From: VGMA01 sp964655475
Lineage (GTDB): Bacteria > Chlamydiota > Chlamydiia > Chlamydiales > VGMA01
Reading direction: 5' to 3'
Assembly (NCBI GenBank): GCA_964655475.1
Contig: CAZZMO010000008.1
Span: 1-62,123, forward strand
Length of the DNA: 62,123 nt
The notes under the pieces are model-generated. The model saw only the letters and a program-made list of their open reading frames with translations, was not told where the DNA came from and ran no database searches. Made by a program: the position numbers and the translations under genes. Shown piece after piece: positions 26,093 to 34,494 of the stretch. The stretch's first letter is position 1. Each line of letters starts with the position of its first letter.

Positions 26093-29000
26093 ATGGATGA
26101 GAAGAAAGCACCATTTTCTCCTGATGATGAAGTAAAAGGGCAAGAGCTCTTTTCCCATGGAGCTGTCCGAAGCGTCATTTTTTCAGGAAGTACCTATCAG
26201 GCTGAGGTTTTTGACCCACTATTGCAGCAGGCCATTTGGGTGGTTTTGCAGCTCGGTCAACATGGAGAGATTTCTGACTATTTCTGCACTTGTGACGAAG
26301 CAGAAAAGTCAGGATCTTGCATCCACTTAGCAGCTGCGAGAAGAAGGATCTTTCTTGGAAAGGAGGTGCCGCTTCATGAGAGGTATGAATACTCTTTTTG
26401 GCGCTATCTATTCCAAATTGCTGCAAAGCATCTCGGTTTTGATCAACGGACAATTCAGTGGGAAGAAAACCCTCACTTCAAGTTCACCCCAAAAAACTTA
26501 GAGGGGGAAGAGAAGTTTAGGGAGTTTTTTCAGAAAGGTTCGGAAGATCAATCGTTTAAAATGTCAGCCCTTAGCGCTCAGGAGATTTCAGCCCATAGGG
26601 CCGGTAAGTCGAGCTTTTTGACCCGCTTTGAGCTCTCTTTTTGGTCAGATATTGCCAAATGGATTCTCAGCTTAGCAGAAACTAAGGAATCCATCCGTGT
26701 CGATTTTCAAGAGCCGAACCCCCATCTTCCTACCAAAGTGATCGTCGATTTTGCCCTTGCAACCCTCAGTATCACGCTAGATAAAAAAGATTGGCCTCTC
26801 ATCATCCCTTGTCTTGGAGAGGTCTCTAACGCCATTTCTGTCTATGAACTTCGAGACATTGCGATCCGGAATATCACATATGATGGAACCTCATTTAGAA
26901 TCGATTCTGAGCCCGTTTTTTTTGAAGAGAAGTGTAAAAAACACCCAACTGTAGAATTTGATGACTGGACCTTTGTCGCGGGAGAAGGATTTTTCTCGAG
27001 AAAGAGCAACCCACTCCTTCTGCAAAAAACCATCGGAGTGGAACAGATCCCCTACTTTTTAGAGAAGTTTCCTAAAACGATCCTCCGCTTTTTATCAGGG
27101 TATAGTTACGATCCGAACCCGATTGCAGTGAAGTATGACCTCAGCGTGACTCCAGAGGGGAATCTTCTCATCGCAGCCTACCTCTTTGAAAAAGGGGATC
27201 TCAAAGTACATTATCCCCCTTGGGTCTTCATTGAAGGGAAAGGGTTTTATCGTTTGGCAAAAATGGAATTCCCCCGTTTTTTAACCACCATTCCCCGTGC
27301 TGAAGTTTGCGAATTCATTGAAAAATATCGACTATGGCTCACGCAGTATGAAGGGTTTTCCATTCATTTAGCAAGCATTGAAACGAGAGTTGTCTATTCG
27401 GTTAAAAACAACCGACTCATGATTGAAAGTGAGAAGGAGGAGTTTCAGGAAAAAGAGGGGATCTTCGATTTCGGAAGATGGATTTACATCCGTGGACAAG
27501 GTTTTTATGCAAGGGGAAGGGGAGCTGATCGAGGGCCACTTTTCCCGTCTAGTGTCGAAAAAGAGGAGATCTCAGACTTCATCGATCAATATAAAGAAGA
27601 TCTCGAGCAGGTCCCAGGTTTTTTTACCAAAAAGCCTGTTGTAGAGAAGTCTGGTTTAGAGGTCTCTCTCGGAGAAGATAATTATGTGATCATCACACCC
27701 CGTTTCATCTTTAAAAAAGAGGTTCTTCCTCTTGAGCCTAAAGTGTTTGGAAACTGGGCCTACTTGCCAGGATCAGGCTTTGCCGAGCTTCCGGATGATT
27801 GCAAATTGCCAAAAAAGTATCTCGAAGTAACGATGATTGCCCCCGATGATCAGACCTACTTTTTTAAACATGAATGGGTGAGGTTGAAGCCCTATCTCCT
27901 AGAAATCGACCCTTCATTAGAGGCTCCGAAACGCTTCGATCTACAACTCTTTCGCGTAGAAAAAGGGGAGAAGCCCCACGAGTGGAAGATGAAACTCGCC
28001 TATGTATCAGAATTTGGCGTCTGCCCTGTTCAGGATGTGTGGCAAGCGATCCACCAGTTTCAATTGAGGCTCTTCACCCCTGCAGGGCGCATTGAGTTTA
28101 AAGAACAAAAATTCCCCTGGCTGAGCCATCTTCCGAAAGAGGCTTTTCAAAGTGGAGAGATGACCATTTCTACTCTCGATTGGATCCAACTTCAGGTATT
28201 AGAAGAAATTAGTCTTGCTCCCGAATTTGTGTCGAATGACCCCCGCTTCGTGCAAGATTTTTTAACAGGGGGAGGGGATCACGAACTGCCGAACCTTCGG
28301 GGTTTAAAGAGTAAGCTTCGCCCCTACCAAGAGCTCGGCGTCCGCTGGCTTTGGTTTCTCTATACCTACGGCCTTTCAGGGTTTTTATGTGATGAAATGG
28401 GACTTGGTAAAACGCACCAGGCAATGGCCCTCATAGCTGCTGTGATGAACTTTAAAGAAGATGCGAAATTTCTCATCGTCTGCCCTACTTCAGTCATTTA
28501 TCACTGGGAAGAGCTCCTCAATACGTTTTTGAAAAAAGCGCGGGTCATTATGTATCATGGACCCCACCGCCGCCCCAAAGATCTCCGTTTGAAACGGGAT
28601 GTCATTTTGACCTCTTATGGCATTTTGCGAAGCGATCAGGAAGAGTTTCGAGATCACAAGTATGAAGTGGTGATTTTTGATGAGATCCATCTTGCAAAAA
28701 ACCAACGTTCTTTGATCAATAGAGCTCTCAAATCAGTTGATGCGGAGGTGAGAGTAGGTTTAACAGGAACGCCGATCGAAAATCACTTGATAGAGCTCAA
28801 AGCCCTTTTCAATATCATCGTTCCCCAATATCTCCCCTCTGATACCAAATTTAGAGACGACTTCGTCATTCCGATCGAAAGAAATAATGATGTGGAGAAG
28901 CAAAGGCTCCTTTCAAAACTCATCAATCCTTTCATGTTAAGGAGAAAAAAGACCGACGTTCTCGACGATCTACCTGAAAAGATCGAAGAGATCGCCTACA

Positions 29001-29725
29001 TTGACCTCTCTGATGAACAGAGAAAACTGTATGCAGAAGCTACAGTTGTTACAGAAGGGCTCATCGAAGCAGAAGGCTCTTCACCCCAATTTTATCTCCA
29101 CGTATTTGCTCTCATCAATCGACTCAAACAGATTTGTAACCATCCCGCTCTAGTCCTCAAAAATATTGACGATTTCGAAGCACATAGCAGCGGTAAGTGG
29201 GAATACTTTGTCGAGCTTCTCGATGAGGTGAGAGAGAGTAAGCAAAAGCTCGTTGTCTTTTCTCAATACCTCGATATGCTCGGGATTATGAAACGCTATC
29301 TTGAAAAGCGAGGCATTGGTTATGCAAGCATTACTGGATCCACAAAAGATAGGAAAGAGGAGCTTAGAAGATTCAAGGAAGATCCCCACTGTGAAGTCTT
29401 CCTCGCATCGCTCCTTGCAGCAGGTGTCGGTATCGATCTCGTCAGCGCATCTGTTGTGATTCACTACGACCGCTGGTGGAACCCCGCAAAAGAAAACCAA
29501 GCGACTGACCGCGTTCACCGTATCGGTCAAAACCGCGGCGTCTCTGTCTTCAAACTCGTTTGCAAGTCAACCATCGAAGAGCACATCCACAACCTCATCA
29601 TCAAAAAGCAAGGGCTTCTCCAAAACATCGTCTCCTACGATCTCGACGAAGAGGTCAAAAAGATCGACCGCGCCGAGCTCCTCCATCTTCTCAAACTCAT
29701 CCGCAGCGACGTCGAAGCCACCTAA
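26093..29725 (+). CDS. SNF2/SWI2-family helicase with SWIM zinc finger
   Basis: A 1210-residue protein. The N-terminus has a SWIM-type CxCx(n)CxH zinc finger beginning at Cys65 (FCTCDEAEKSGSCIH). A roughly 600-residue region follows with four to five repeats of about 90-100 residues marked by GKG/GQGFY motifs and FLEKF-like ends, the SNF2-N-like bacterial domain. The C-terminal ATPase has Walker A DEMGLGKT at 767-774, DEIH in VVIFDEIHLAKN, motif III (VGLTGTPIENH) and motif VI VHRIGQNRG. This matches the bacterial SNF2 proteins of Chlamydia (CT555/CT708 type), which are DNA-stimulated ATPases. Intact and long; substrate unknown. Confidence 0.92.
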   Translation: MDEKKAPFSPDDEVKGQELFSHGAVRSVIFSGSTYQAEVFDPLLQQAIWVVLQLGQHGEISDYFCTCDEAEKSGSCIHLAAARRRIFLGKEVPLHERYEYSFWRYLFQIAAKHLGFDQRTIQWEENPHFKFTPKNLEGEEKFREFFQKGSEDQSFKMSALSAQEISAHRAGKSSFLTRFELSFWSDIAKWILSLAETKESIRVDFQEPNPHLPTKVIVDFALATLSITLDKKDWPLIIPCLGEVSNAISVYELRDIAIRNITYDGTSFRIDSEPVFFEEKCKKHPTVEFDDWTFVAGEGFFSRKSNPLLLQKTIGVEQIPYFLEKFPKTILRFLSGYSYDPNPIAVKYDLSVTPEGNLLIAAYLFEKGDLKVHYPPWVFIEGKGFYRLAKMEFPRFLTTIPRAEVCEFIEKYRLWLTQYEGFSIHLASIETRVVYSVKNNRLMIESEKEEFQEKEGIFDFGRWIYIRGQGFYARGRGADRGPLFPSSVEKEEISDFIDQYKEDLEQVPGFFTKKPVVEKSGLEVSLGEDNYVIITPRFIFKKEVLPLEPKVFGNWAYLPGSGFAELPDDCKLPKKYLEVTMIAPDDQTYFFKHEWVRLKPYLLEIDPSLEAPKRFDLQLFRVEKGEKPHEWKMKLAYVSEFGVCPVQDVWQAIHQFQLRLFTPAGRIEFKEQKFPWLSHLPKEAFQSGEMTISTLDWIQLQVLEEISLAPEFVSNDPRFVQDFLTGGGDHELPNLRGLKSKLRPYQELGVRWLWFLYTYGLSGFLCDEMGLGKTHQAMALIAAVMNFKEDAKFLIVCPTSVIYHWEELLNTFLKKARVIMYHGPHRRPKDLRLKRDVILTSYGILRSDQEEFRDHKYEVVIFDEIHLAKNQRSLINRALKSVDAEVRVGLTGTPIENHLIELKALFNIIVPQYLPSDTKFRDDFVIPIERNNDVEKQRLLSKLINPFMLRRKKTDVLDDLPEKIEEIAYIDLSDEQRKLYAEATVVTEGLIEAEGSSPQFYLHVFALINRLKQICNHPALVLKNIDDFEAHSSGKWEYFVELLDEVRESKQKLVVFSQYLDMLGIMKRYLEKRGIGYASITGSTKDRKEELRRFKEDPHCEVFLASLLAAGVGIDLVSASVVIHYDRWWNPAKENQATDRVHRIGQNRGVSVFKLVCKSTIEEHIHNLIIKKQGLLQNIVSYDLDEEVKKIDRAELLHLLKLIRSDVEAT

Positions 29726-29754
29726 TTTCAGCAATAAGACCTTTCGGTGTATTG

Positions 29755-29910
29755 GCATATGAAAATAGAGCGGGGTGTTTATTATTAAACAAAATGAAGA
29801 AGGGGGCCGTTTTGCCTTACCTCCGGTAATAAGGGCTGACGCCCTCAGTCCACTGCGTGGACGCAAAACGCTCAGTAGTTAGGTTGCTAACCTGATTTTT
29901 TCAACACAGC
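29755..29910 (+). mobile_element. Truncated remnant of an IS903-like element (transposase 3' end plus terminal repeat)
   Basis: After the SNF2 stop, the sequence resembles the transposase 3' end of the IS at 43745-44957. The plus-strand frame ends in LLLNKMKKGAVLPYLR against LLNQMRMGAVLPYLR in that IS. A cloverleaf palindrome (29806-29872) follows, then an AT-rich stretch ending TTTTTTCAACACAGC (to 29910), which matches the terminal inverted repeat. Only about 155 bp survive and no left end is present, so it is a decayed fragment. Orientation is opposite to the complete copy. Confidence 0.75.
29806..29872. repeat. Cloverleaf palindrome, copy A
   Basis: Outer arms CGTTTTGC and GCAAAACG enclose three hairpins: CTTACC/GGTAAt, GGGC/GCCC and GTCCAC/GTGGAC. 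About 65-70 bp, very similar to copy B at 43782-43852 read on the other strand. Confidence 0.85.
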
Positions 29911-29930
29911 TGTAGGTATGCCCAAGTGAA

Positions 29931-30488
29931 CTAAGAGATGGTTTTGAGGTCACTCTGGGTGATGGGGATTTCTTCTTCGGGGAGGGTTGCGTCATCGAGG
30001 ATGATGTGTACTTCTGGGTCGCTCCCTTCGATTTCTATGAGGGTGGGGACGAGGGTGTTGCTGCCGATGTTTCTAATTGGTACGATGATGAAGCTTTTTT
30101 CGAGGCTGTTTGAGAGCCAGCGGTAGAGGGTGTTATTCAAGTGTTTATGGACCGTGTCGCTCCATGGGCGCAAGATGATCGTGAGATGCTCACAGTGGAT
30201 ATGGCCTGAAGAGCTAATGAGTTGAACATCTCCTAAGAGAGTGATGTTTTTCGCATAAAGGGATATGTGTTCTTCTGCCTCTATGAATAATGTTCTAGGG
30301 GTATCTTCGATCAAACCGAGGACGATGTTCTTGGCTGTCAAACTGATCCTGTTTGCAAACATGCCACTAGTTGCAGTTATGTGGATGTCATTAGTGGAAA
30401 GTATAGCTATATCATCTTGAGCCTGAAGAGGCTCTTGATAGACTATGGATACATTTCCCCTATAAAGTAGGTTTTCTACTGTATGCAT
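29931..30488 (-). CDS. Hypothetical beta-rich protein downstream of der
   Basis: A 185-residue protein of unknown function. From residue 15 on, regular alternation of Ile/Leu/Val with Thr/Ser/Asn gives repeats such as DDIAILSTNDIHITAT and HISLYAKNITLLGDVQLI. This suggests a right-handed beta-helix or other stacked beta fold of about five turns. No signal peptide is visible. The ATG at 30488 is 5 bp after the der stop codon, so it is probably cotranscribed with der. The longer open frame reaching into der (TTG at 30545) has no family support. I would not assign a function. Confidence 0.6.
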   Translation of the reverse strand: MHTVENLLYRGNVSIVYQEPLQAQDDIAILSTNDIHITATSGMFANRISLTAKNIVLGLIEDTPRTLFIEAEEHISLYAKNITLLGDVQLISSSGHIHCEHLTIILRPWSDTVHKHLNNTLYRWLSNSLEKSFIIVPIRNIGSNTLVPTLIEIEGSDPEVHIILDDATLPEEEIPITQSDLKTIS

Positions 30489-30492
30489 ACGA

Positions 30493-31833
30493 TTACGAGA
30501 GGGAAACGCCCATGAGTTTTCTCTTCGACTTTTGACGGAATTCAAATTTGATAGGAGTTCCGGGGAATGGGAAGGTTTTTCTCAGTTGAGATAAGAGGTA
30601 TCTTTCATACGCTGGGAAGAGGAGGGATCGGAAGTTCACAAATAGAGTAAAGGTAGGTGGAGCGGAGCGGATTTGGGTCATGTAGTAAATGCGGAGCCTT
30701 TTCCCTTCGATCATCGGTGGGTGGACTCTTTGGATTGCTCTTTCTAAGAAGCGATTGAGTTCTCCGGTCGAGAGGGAGTGAGATCTTGCTTCTTCAATGG
30801 TTTTGATAGCGGGGAAGAGTTTGTCAAGATTTTTCTGAAACTTTGCAGAGCCAAAAATCATGGGGCAATGTTCGACAAAAGGGTGCTCTATTTTAATCGC
30901 TGCTTTCCCATGTTCCATGCGGAAGCCCTTGACGAGGTCCCACTTGTTAAAAAAGAGGATGCAGCTTTTCCCTTCTTCTTCGATCTTCGAGACAAAAGAT
31001 TTTTCTTGGCTCGTGAGCCCAGCGGTAGAGTCTAAAACAAGAATGCAAATGTCTGCCCTTTCGATCGCTTGCTCTGTTCTAATGCGGGAAAACTTATCGA
31101 CGACTTCATGTTCTTTATGCTTCCTACGAAGCCCTGCAGTGTCGACGAATGTGTAGAGGTGATTTTTCCAAGAGACTTGCACGTCGACGCTATCTAAGGT
31201 CGTTCCAGGGATCTCACTCACAACGAGTCTTTCATCCCCAAGAAGAGCGTTGATGAGGGTCGACTTTCCTGCGTTTGGTTTTCCAATCACGGCAATCCGT
31301 GTTGTTTTGATCTCTTCAATGGTGGAGGGGGGAGTTGGAAAGGTGTCGACAATGGCCTGCATGAGCTCTGTCGTCTGGTGGCCATGGGTTGCAGATACGG
31401 GAAAGAGGTGATCAAATCCGAGAGAGTAGAACTCAGAGAGGTCGATAGGTCGGTCGATGTCTACTTTATTAATGGCGACAAATACAGGCTTTTCGAGTAG
31501 GTGGAGCATGTGGGCCACCTCTTCATCATTTTTCGTGAGTCCAACGCGCTGATCAATCACTAAAATGATCGCATCAGCCTCTTTCATGGCAATTTCTGCC
31601 TGCTTTTTGACACTTTCGCGGAAAGGGAGGGTCTTATCTTTTGCAATGCCCCCAGTATCGATGAACTGGAGCGTCGTTCCAAAAAATTCTGTTGTAGCGT
31701 AGCCCCGGTCTCTCGTGATCCCTTCGGCATCATCTACAATCGCCTGTCGTCTACCAACAAGGCGATTGAAAAGGGCCGATTTCCCCACGTTTGGGCGTCC
31801 CACAATCGCTATTCGTATGCCTTGCTTTTCCAT
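30493..31833 (-). CDS. der: Ribosome biogenesis GTPase Der (EngA)
   Basis: A 446-residue protein with two consecutive GTPase domains, unique to EngA/Der. The first P-loop is GRPNVGKS near residue 10, with DTGG and NKVD. The second is GKPNAGKST near residue 180, with DTAG and NKWD. A KH-like C-terminal domain ends the protein. It is required for 50S assembly. I chose the ATG at 31833 (MEKQGIRIAIVGRPNVG); an in-frame TTG 39 bp upstream adds residues with no homology. Slightly under the usual 450-490 residues, but no domain is missing. Confidence 0.93.
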   Translation of the reverse strand: MEKQGIRIAIVGRPNVGKSALFNRLVGRRQAIVDDAEGITRDRGYATTEFFGTTLQFIDTGGIAKDKTLPFRESVKKQAEIAMKEADAIILVIDQRVGLTKNDEEVAHMLHLLEKPVFVAINKVDIDRPIDLSEFYSLGFDHLFPVSATHGHQTTELMQAIVDTFPTPPSTIEEIKTTRIAVIGKPNAGKSTLINALLGDERLVVSEIPGTTLDSVDVQVSWKNHLYTFVDTAGLRRKHKEHEVVDKFSRIRTEQAIERADICILVLDSTAGLTSQEKSFVSKIEEEGKSCILFFNKWDLVKGFRMEHGKAAIKIEHPFVEHCPMIFGSAKFQKNLDKLFPAIKTIEEARSHSLSTGELNRFLERAIQRVHPPMIEGKRLRIYYMTQIRSAPPTFTLFVNFRSLLFPAYERYLLSQLRKTFPFPGTPIKFEFRQKSKRKLMGVSLS

Positions 31834-31882
31834 AATGGAAGAGAGTATAGCCGAAAGGGGACATAAGCTCAAGAATTAGAGG

Positions 31883-32368
31883 TCAAAAGGGTAAAGTAGT
31901 TGCCCTACTTGGATCGATCAATGTGGTAGAAATAAGACCTCGTACTTCTTGGGTAACAGGTTCTGGCTGCATGCAATCAAAGATCATTGCAGCTCCTATT
32001 CCCACAAAATAAGTAATACCCCAAGTAAGGAACATCAGTACGAAGGCAATAATTTTCATACAGGTGTCAATATTAAAATCATATTCTTTAACAAGCCAAT
32101 AATGAATCTGTTCTACACAGTTTTTTTGTTGGAGTTTAATAAGATTGGTCGCTTTAGGATCAATTGTTAAGGTCCAGTTGATATCTTCGAATACCACTTT
32201 CTGTGGTATGGCAAAAGCTGCAATCCCCCGGATCATTTGTATAAGGCCTGGGTCTATAGCACCCGTTATAGGGTCTCTTGGTACGTTACGTAATTGCTCA
32301 AATATAGGGGTGTATTCAGCTGGGAATAAGTTAGCAAATCCTGGGTTATTTGTTGGGGGAACCGACAT
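31883..32368 (-). CDS. Small membrane protein, paralogue of the adjacent gene
   Basis: A 161-residue protein of unknown family. An N-terminal soluble region of about 85 residues leads to the segment CVEQIHYWLVKEYDFNIDTC, followed by a hydrophobic span near residues 103-130 (KIIAFVLMFLTWGITYFVGI) and a short Cys-containing tail. The neighbour at 32483-32908 has the same layout and a closely similar segment (HVEQLHHWLVKDYDWNFDTL), so the two are tandem duplicates. Small, C-terminally membrane-anchored, no known motif. Confidence 0.7.
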   Translation of the reverse strand: MSVPPTNNPGFANLFPAEYTPIFEQLRNVPRDPITGAIDPGLIQMIRGIAAFAIPQKVVFEDINWTLTIDPKATNLIKLQQKNCVEQIHYWLVKEYDFNIDTCMKIIAFVLMFLTWGITYFVGIGAAMIFDCMQPEPVTQEVRGLISTTLIDPSRATTLPF

Positions 32369-32482
32369 TATAAGACTCCATGTTTATTAAGATAATGTTA
32401 GGAGTATTATCTCATGGAGTATTGTTTGTCGCAATGCGCAAAATTAATTGAAAAGTTGTGGGAATATTATTCCCACAGTCTA

Positions 32483-32908
32483 TTATAAAATTTCAATTCT
32501 TCTTGGGGTTTCTGAAAAACAGTCTTGAATGAGGGCTACTGCGAGGAGGGCGAAGTAGGCGGCCCCCCATGAAGCAAGGATACAAGCAATGACTATTACT
32601 TTACATAGGGTGTCGAAGTTCCAATCATAATCTTTGACAAGCCAATGGTGGAGTTGTTCCACGTGATTTTTTTCTTGAAAAACTAAGAGGTGGTCTCCAT
32701 CTGGATCGTAAGTAAGAGTGGCCTTTGGATGGTCCATTAATACAGTGGGATGTGGGAAAAATTGTTTTGCTACTGAGCGGATGGCTGTAGTCATTGTCGT
32801 AGGATCGTTTGTATTAATTCCATTTTCTCTTAAATAAGTTGAAATTGCGGCTTGCTGCTCTGGAGGAAGCCAGCCCATAGGGTTTGCTGATAAAGGTGGT
32901 AATGACAT
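32483..32908 (-). CDS. Small membrane protein, paralogue of the adjacent gene
   Basis: A 141-residue protein sharing with the 31883-32368 product an N-terminus starting MSLPP/MSVPP, the linker VEQ(L/I)H(H/Y)WLVK(D/E)YD, and a following hydrophobic segment (KVIVIACILASWGAAYFALLAVAL). It ends earlier, after DCFSETPRRIEIL. Divergence between the two copies is considerable (about a third to half of aligned positions identical by eye), so the duplication is not recent. The two are 114 bp apart, in the same orientation, and each may have its own promoter. Confidence 0.7.
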   Translation of the reverse strand: MSLPPLSANPMGWLPPEQQAAISTYLRENGINTNDPTTMTTAIRSVAKQFFPHPTVLMDHPKATLTYDPDGDHLLVFQEKNHVEQLHHWLVKDYDWNFDTLCKVIVIACILASWGAAYFALLAVALIQDCFSETPRRIEIL

Positions 32909-33002
32909 AATATCTCTCTATTTTTATTAATTAATCTGAGGTATTTTATCATTTGAATGCGTTTATTTCTATATGCAAAACAAACTATAAATAATGAAAA
33001 TT

Positions 33003-33374
33003 TTAATTTATTGTGGGATCAAATTTGTACTCGACATCATCGATGACGATGGTGCGGTAGCACCAAGGATCACCATTTTCCCGAAGAAGACGATCACATC
33101 CTTTGGCAAAACCAGGGAAAAAGCCGTAGCGGCGGATCGATAGGAGCATGTATTTTGAACTAGTGGGGCGGAAATTGCTCCTTGGCCCTGTAGTTGGGGA
33201 AAGGTGGTTTTGGTGAAGAGAGATAAAAAATTCTGTCACAGTAGAGAAGGGATCATCTCGAGAAGGGGGTAAGGTAGAGATTTCCATTTGCTCTTTGGGG
33301 ATCAGATCGACATCTTTTCCCCAGGGCTCAAAGTAGCCCGCCATAGCTAAGAGACAGCAAAGTTTAAAAACCAT
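33003..33374 (-). CDS. YidD-like membrane protein insertion factor (divergent)
   Basis: A 123-residue protein whose C-terminal half follows the YidD pattern: SLHQNHLSPTTGPRSNFRPT, then SSKYMLLSIRRYGFFPGFAK, then DRLLRENGDPW. In YidD the equivalent is (I/L)SP..GP.C.F.PTCS.Y...AI..YG..KG....R..RC.P. Here the conserved cysteines are replaced (Arg/Asn in the first motif, Ser in the PTCS position), so metal or disulfide functions tied to them may be lost. YidD assists YidC-mediated insertion. The start overlaps the 3' end of the upstream gene by 11 bp. Confidence 0.65.
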   Translation of the reverse strand: MVFKLCCLLAMAGYFEPWGKDVDLIPKEQMEISTLPPSRDDPFSTVTEFFISLHQNHLSPTTGPRSNFRPTSSKYMLLSIRRYGFFPGFAKGCDRLLRENGDPWCYRTIVIDDVEYKFDPTIN

Positions 33375-34494
33375 AGCTCAGCATCAATGTAGGGTAGAGG
33401 CGGTGCCCAACCATATGGTTGTGGGCATGTTTTTCATAAAGCCTTTCATTGTAAAAGGTCGCAGCTTGTGTTGCACCTTGAATTCCTCCGATGTACCAGC
33501 CTGCTTCAAAACTTGTGGCCAAAATCCCTGCAGGGATGTTTCCATGCCCAAAGAAATATACCGATCCCCAAATAAAGAGAGAGTTAATGAGAAAAGAGGT
33601 GACGGCTGTTTGTTTTTGTCCTACATAGAGATAGCCCGCTCCTGGAATGAGAGCGTTCAACGCTCCTGCTGTGATAGGGGACTTCTTTTTCTCTTCGTAA
33701 GTTTGGACTAAGTTGGAAATCCCTTCTTGAGCTGCTGCATACTGAGAGAGGTACTTCACCTGATCGACGAGAGCCTGGTTTAAACGCTCTGAAAGAACAT
33801 ATTCTTGGTTCGTTGCCTCATAGGCGTGGCTAATGAGGTGAAGAGCGCCTGCTTGAGTCTCTTGTTTACTTCTATGATAAGCGTTTGCGAGGATCTCCTC
33901 CAACGAGCGTCTCGGTGTTGGATCAGAAGCGATGGCTTCGAGAGCAAAGATCTCTGCATTGTAAATAGAGTGGGTGAGGGCGAGCTTTTTCCCTTCGCTC
34001 GGGAAATGGCGCTGCATTACCTGTAAAATCCACTTCGCCTTCTCTTGAGACTTTGTCTTGTAATAGGCTTCAAATAGCATAGCTAGAAGGTCTTTATAGG
34101 CGACAAAGGTGTCATCTGCATGGACGAGGGTCGAGTTTTCAAAGGCATCAATGACTTCTGGATACTTCTTCCCCACAAAGTAGCAAAACAGGATGTTGTA
34201 CTGGATCTCTCTCAATCGGAGGCTATCAAAAACAGGGACGAGCACTTCAGCCCGTTTAAGCGTTTGGATCGCAGGATAGAGATCGAGCTTTTTTGCAAAG
34301 TGGAGGGCAATCTTATACTCTTTCCCCCATTCAGTCAGCGATTCTTCAGGAGATAGAGGGGAGAAGGGGTGCTGGAGCTGGAGTATATACTTATCCTGAA
34401 TCACAAAGTCGAGCTTTGGATGGAGCTCTGCACTTATAGGGACAACAACAGATAATAGTATCGCAAACAGACATTTATTGAGAATATTCTTCAT
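33364..34494 (-). CDS. Exported TPR-like protein with C-terminal membrane domain
   Basis: A 376-residue protein with a clear signal sequence (KNILNKCLFAILLSVVVPIS, cut near ISA). About 210 residues of helical hairpins follow, looking like tetratricopeptide-type repeats (periodic AxxxxEYxxA/L patterns). The last 120 residues hold a membrane region with GALNALIPGAGYLYVGQKQTA, the hallmark of the DUF5683/TM2-like superfamily, and two or three spans. I chose ATG 34494; it overlaps the end of sctC by 20 bp, so the gene is the tail of the T3SS operon. The YidD-like gene follows. Function unknown; location in the envelope is likely. Confidence 0.75.
   Translation of the reverse strand: MKNILNKCLFAILLSVVVPISAELHPKLDFVIQDKYILQLQHPFSPLSPEESLTEWGKEYKIALHFAKKLDLYPAIQTLKRAEVLVPVFDSLRLREIQYNILFCYFVGKKYPEVIDAFENSTLVHADDTFVAYKDLLAMLFEAYYKTKSQEKAKWILQVMQRHFPSEGKKLALTHSIYNAEIFALEAIASDPTPRRSLEEILANAYHRSKQETQAGALHLISHAYEATNQEYVLSERLNQALVDQVKYLSQYAAAQEGISNLVQTYEEKKKSPITAGALNALIPGAGYLYVGQKQTAVTSFLINSLFIWGSVYFFGHGNIPAGILATSFEAGWYIGGIQGATQAATFYNERLYEKHAHNHMVGHRLYPTLMLSYGF

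Noticed and set aside
29560..29829. Plus-strand frame spanning the SNF2 3' end and the IS remnant
   Set aside because: It is an out-of-frame read of the SNF2 end fused by chance to the transposase remnant; only the IS part is meaningful.
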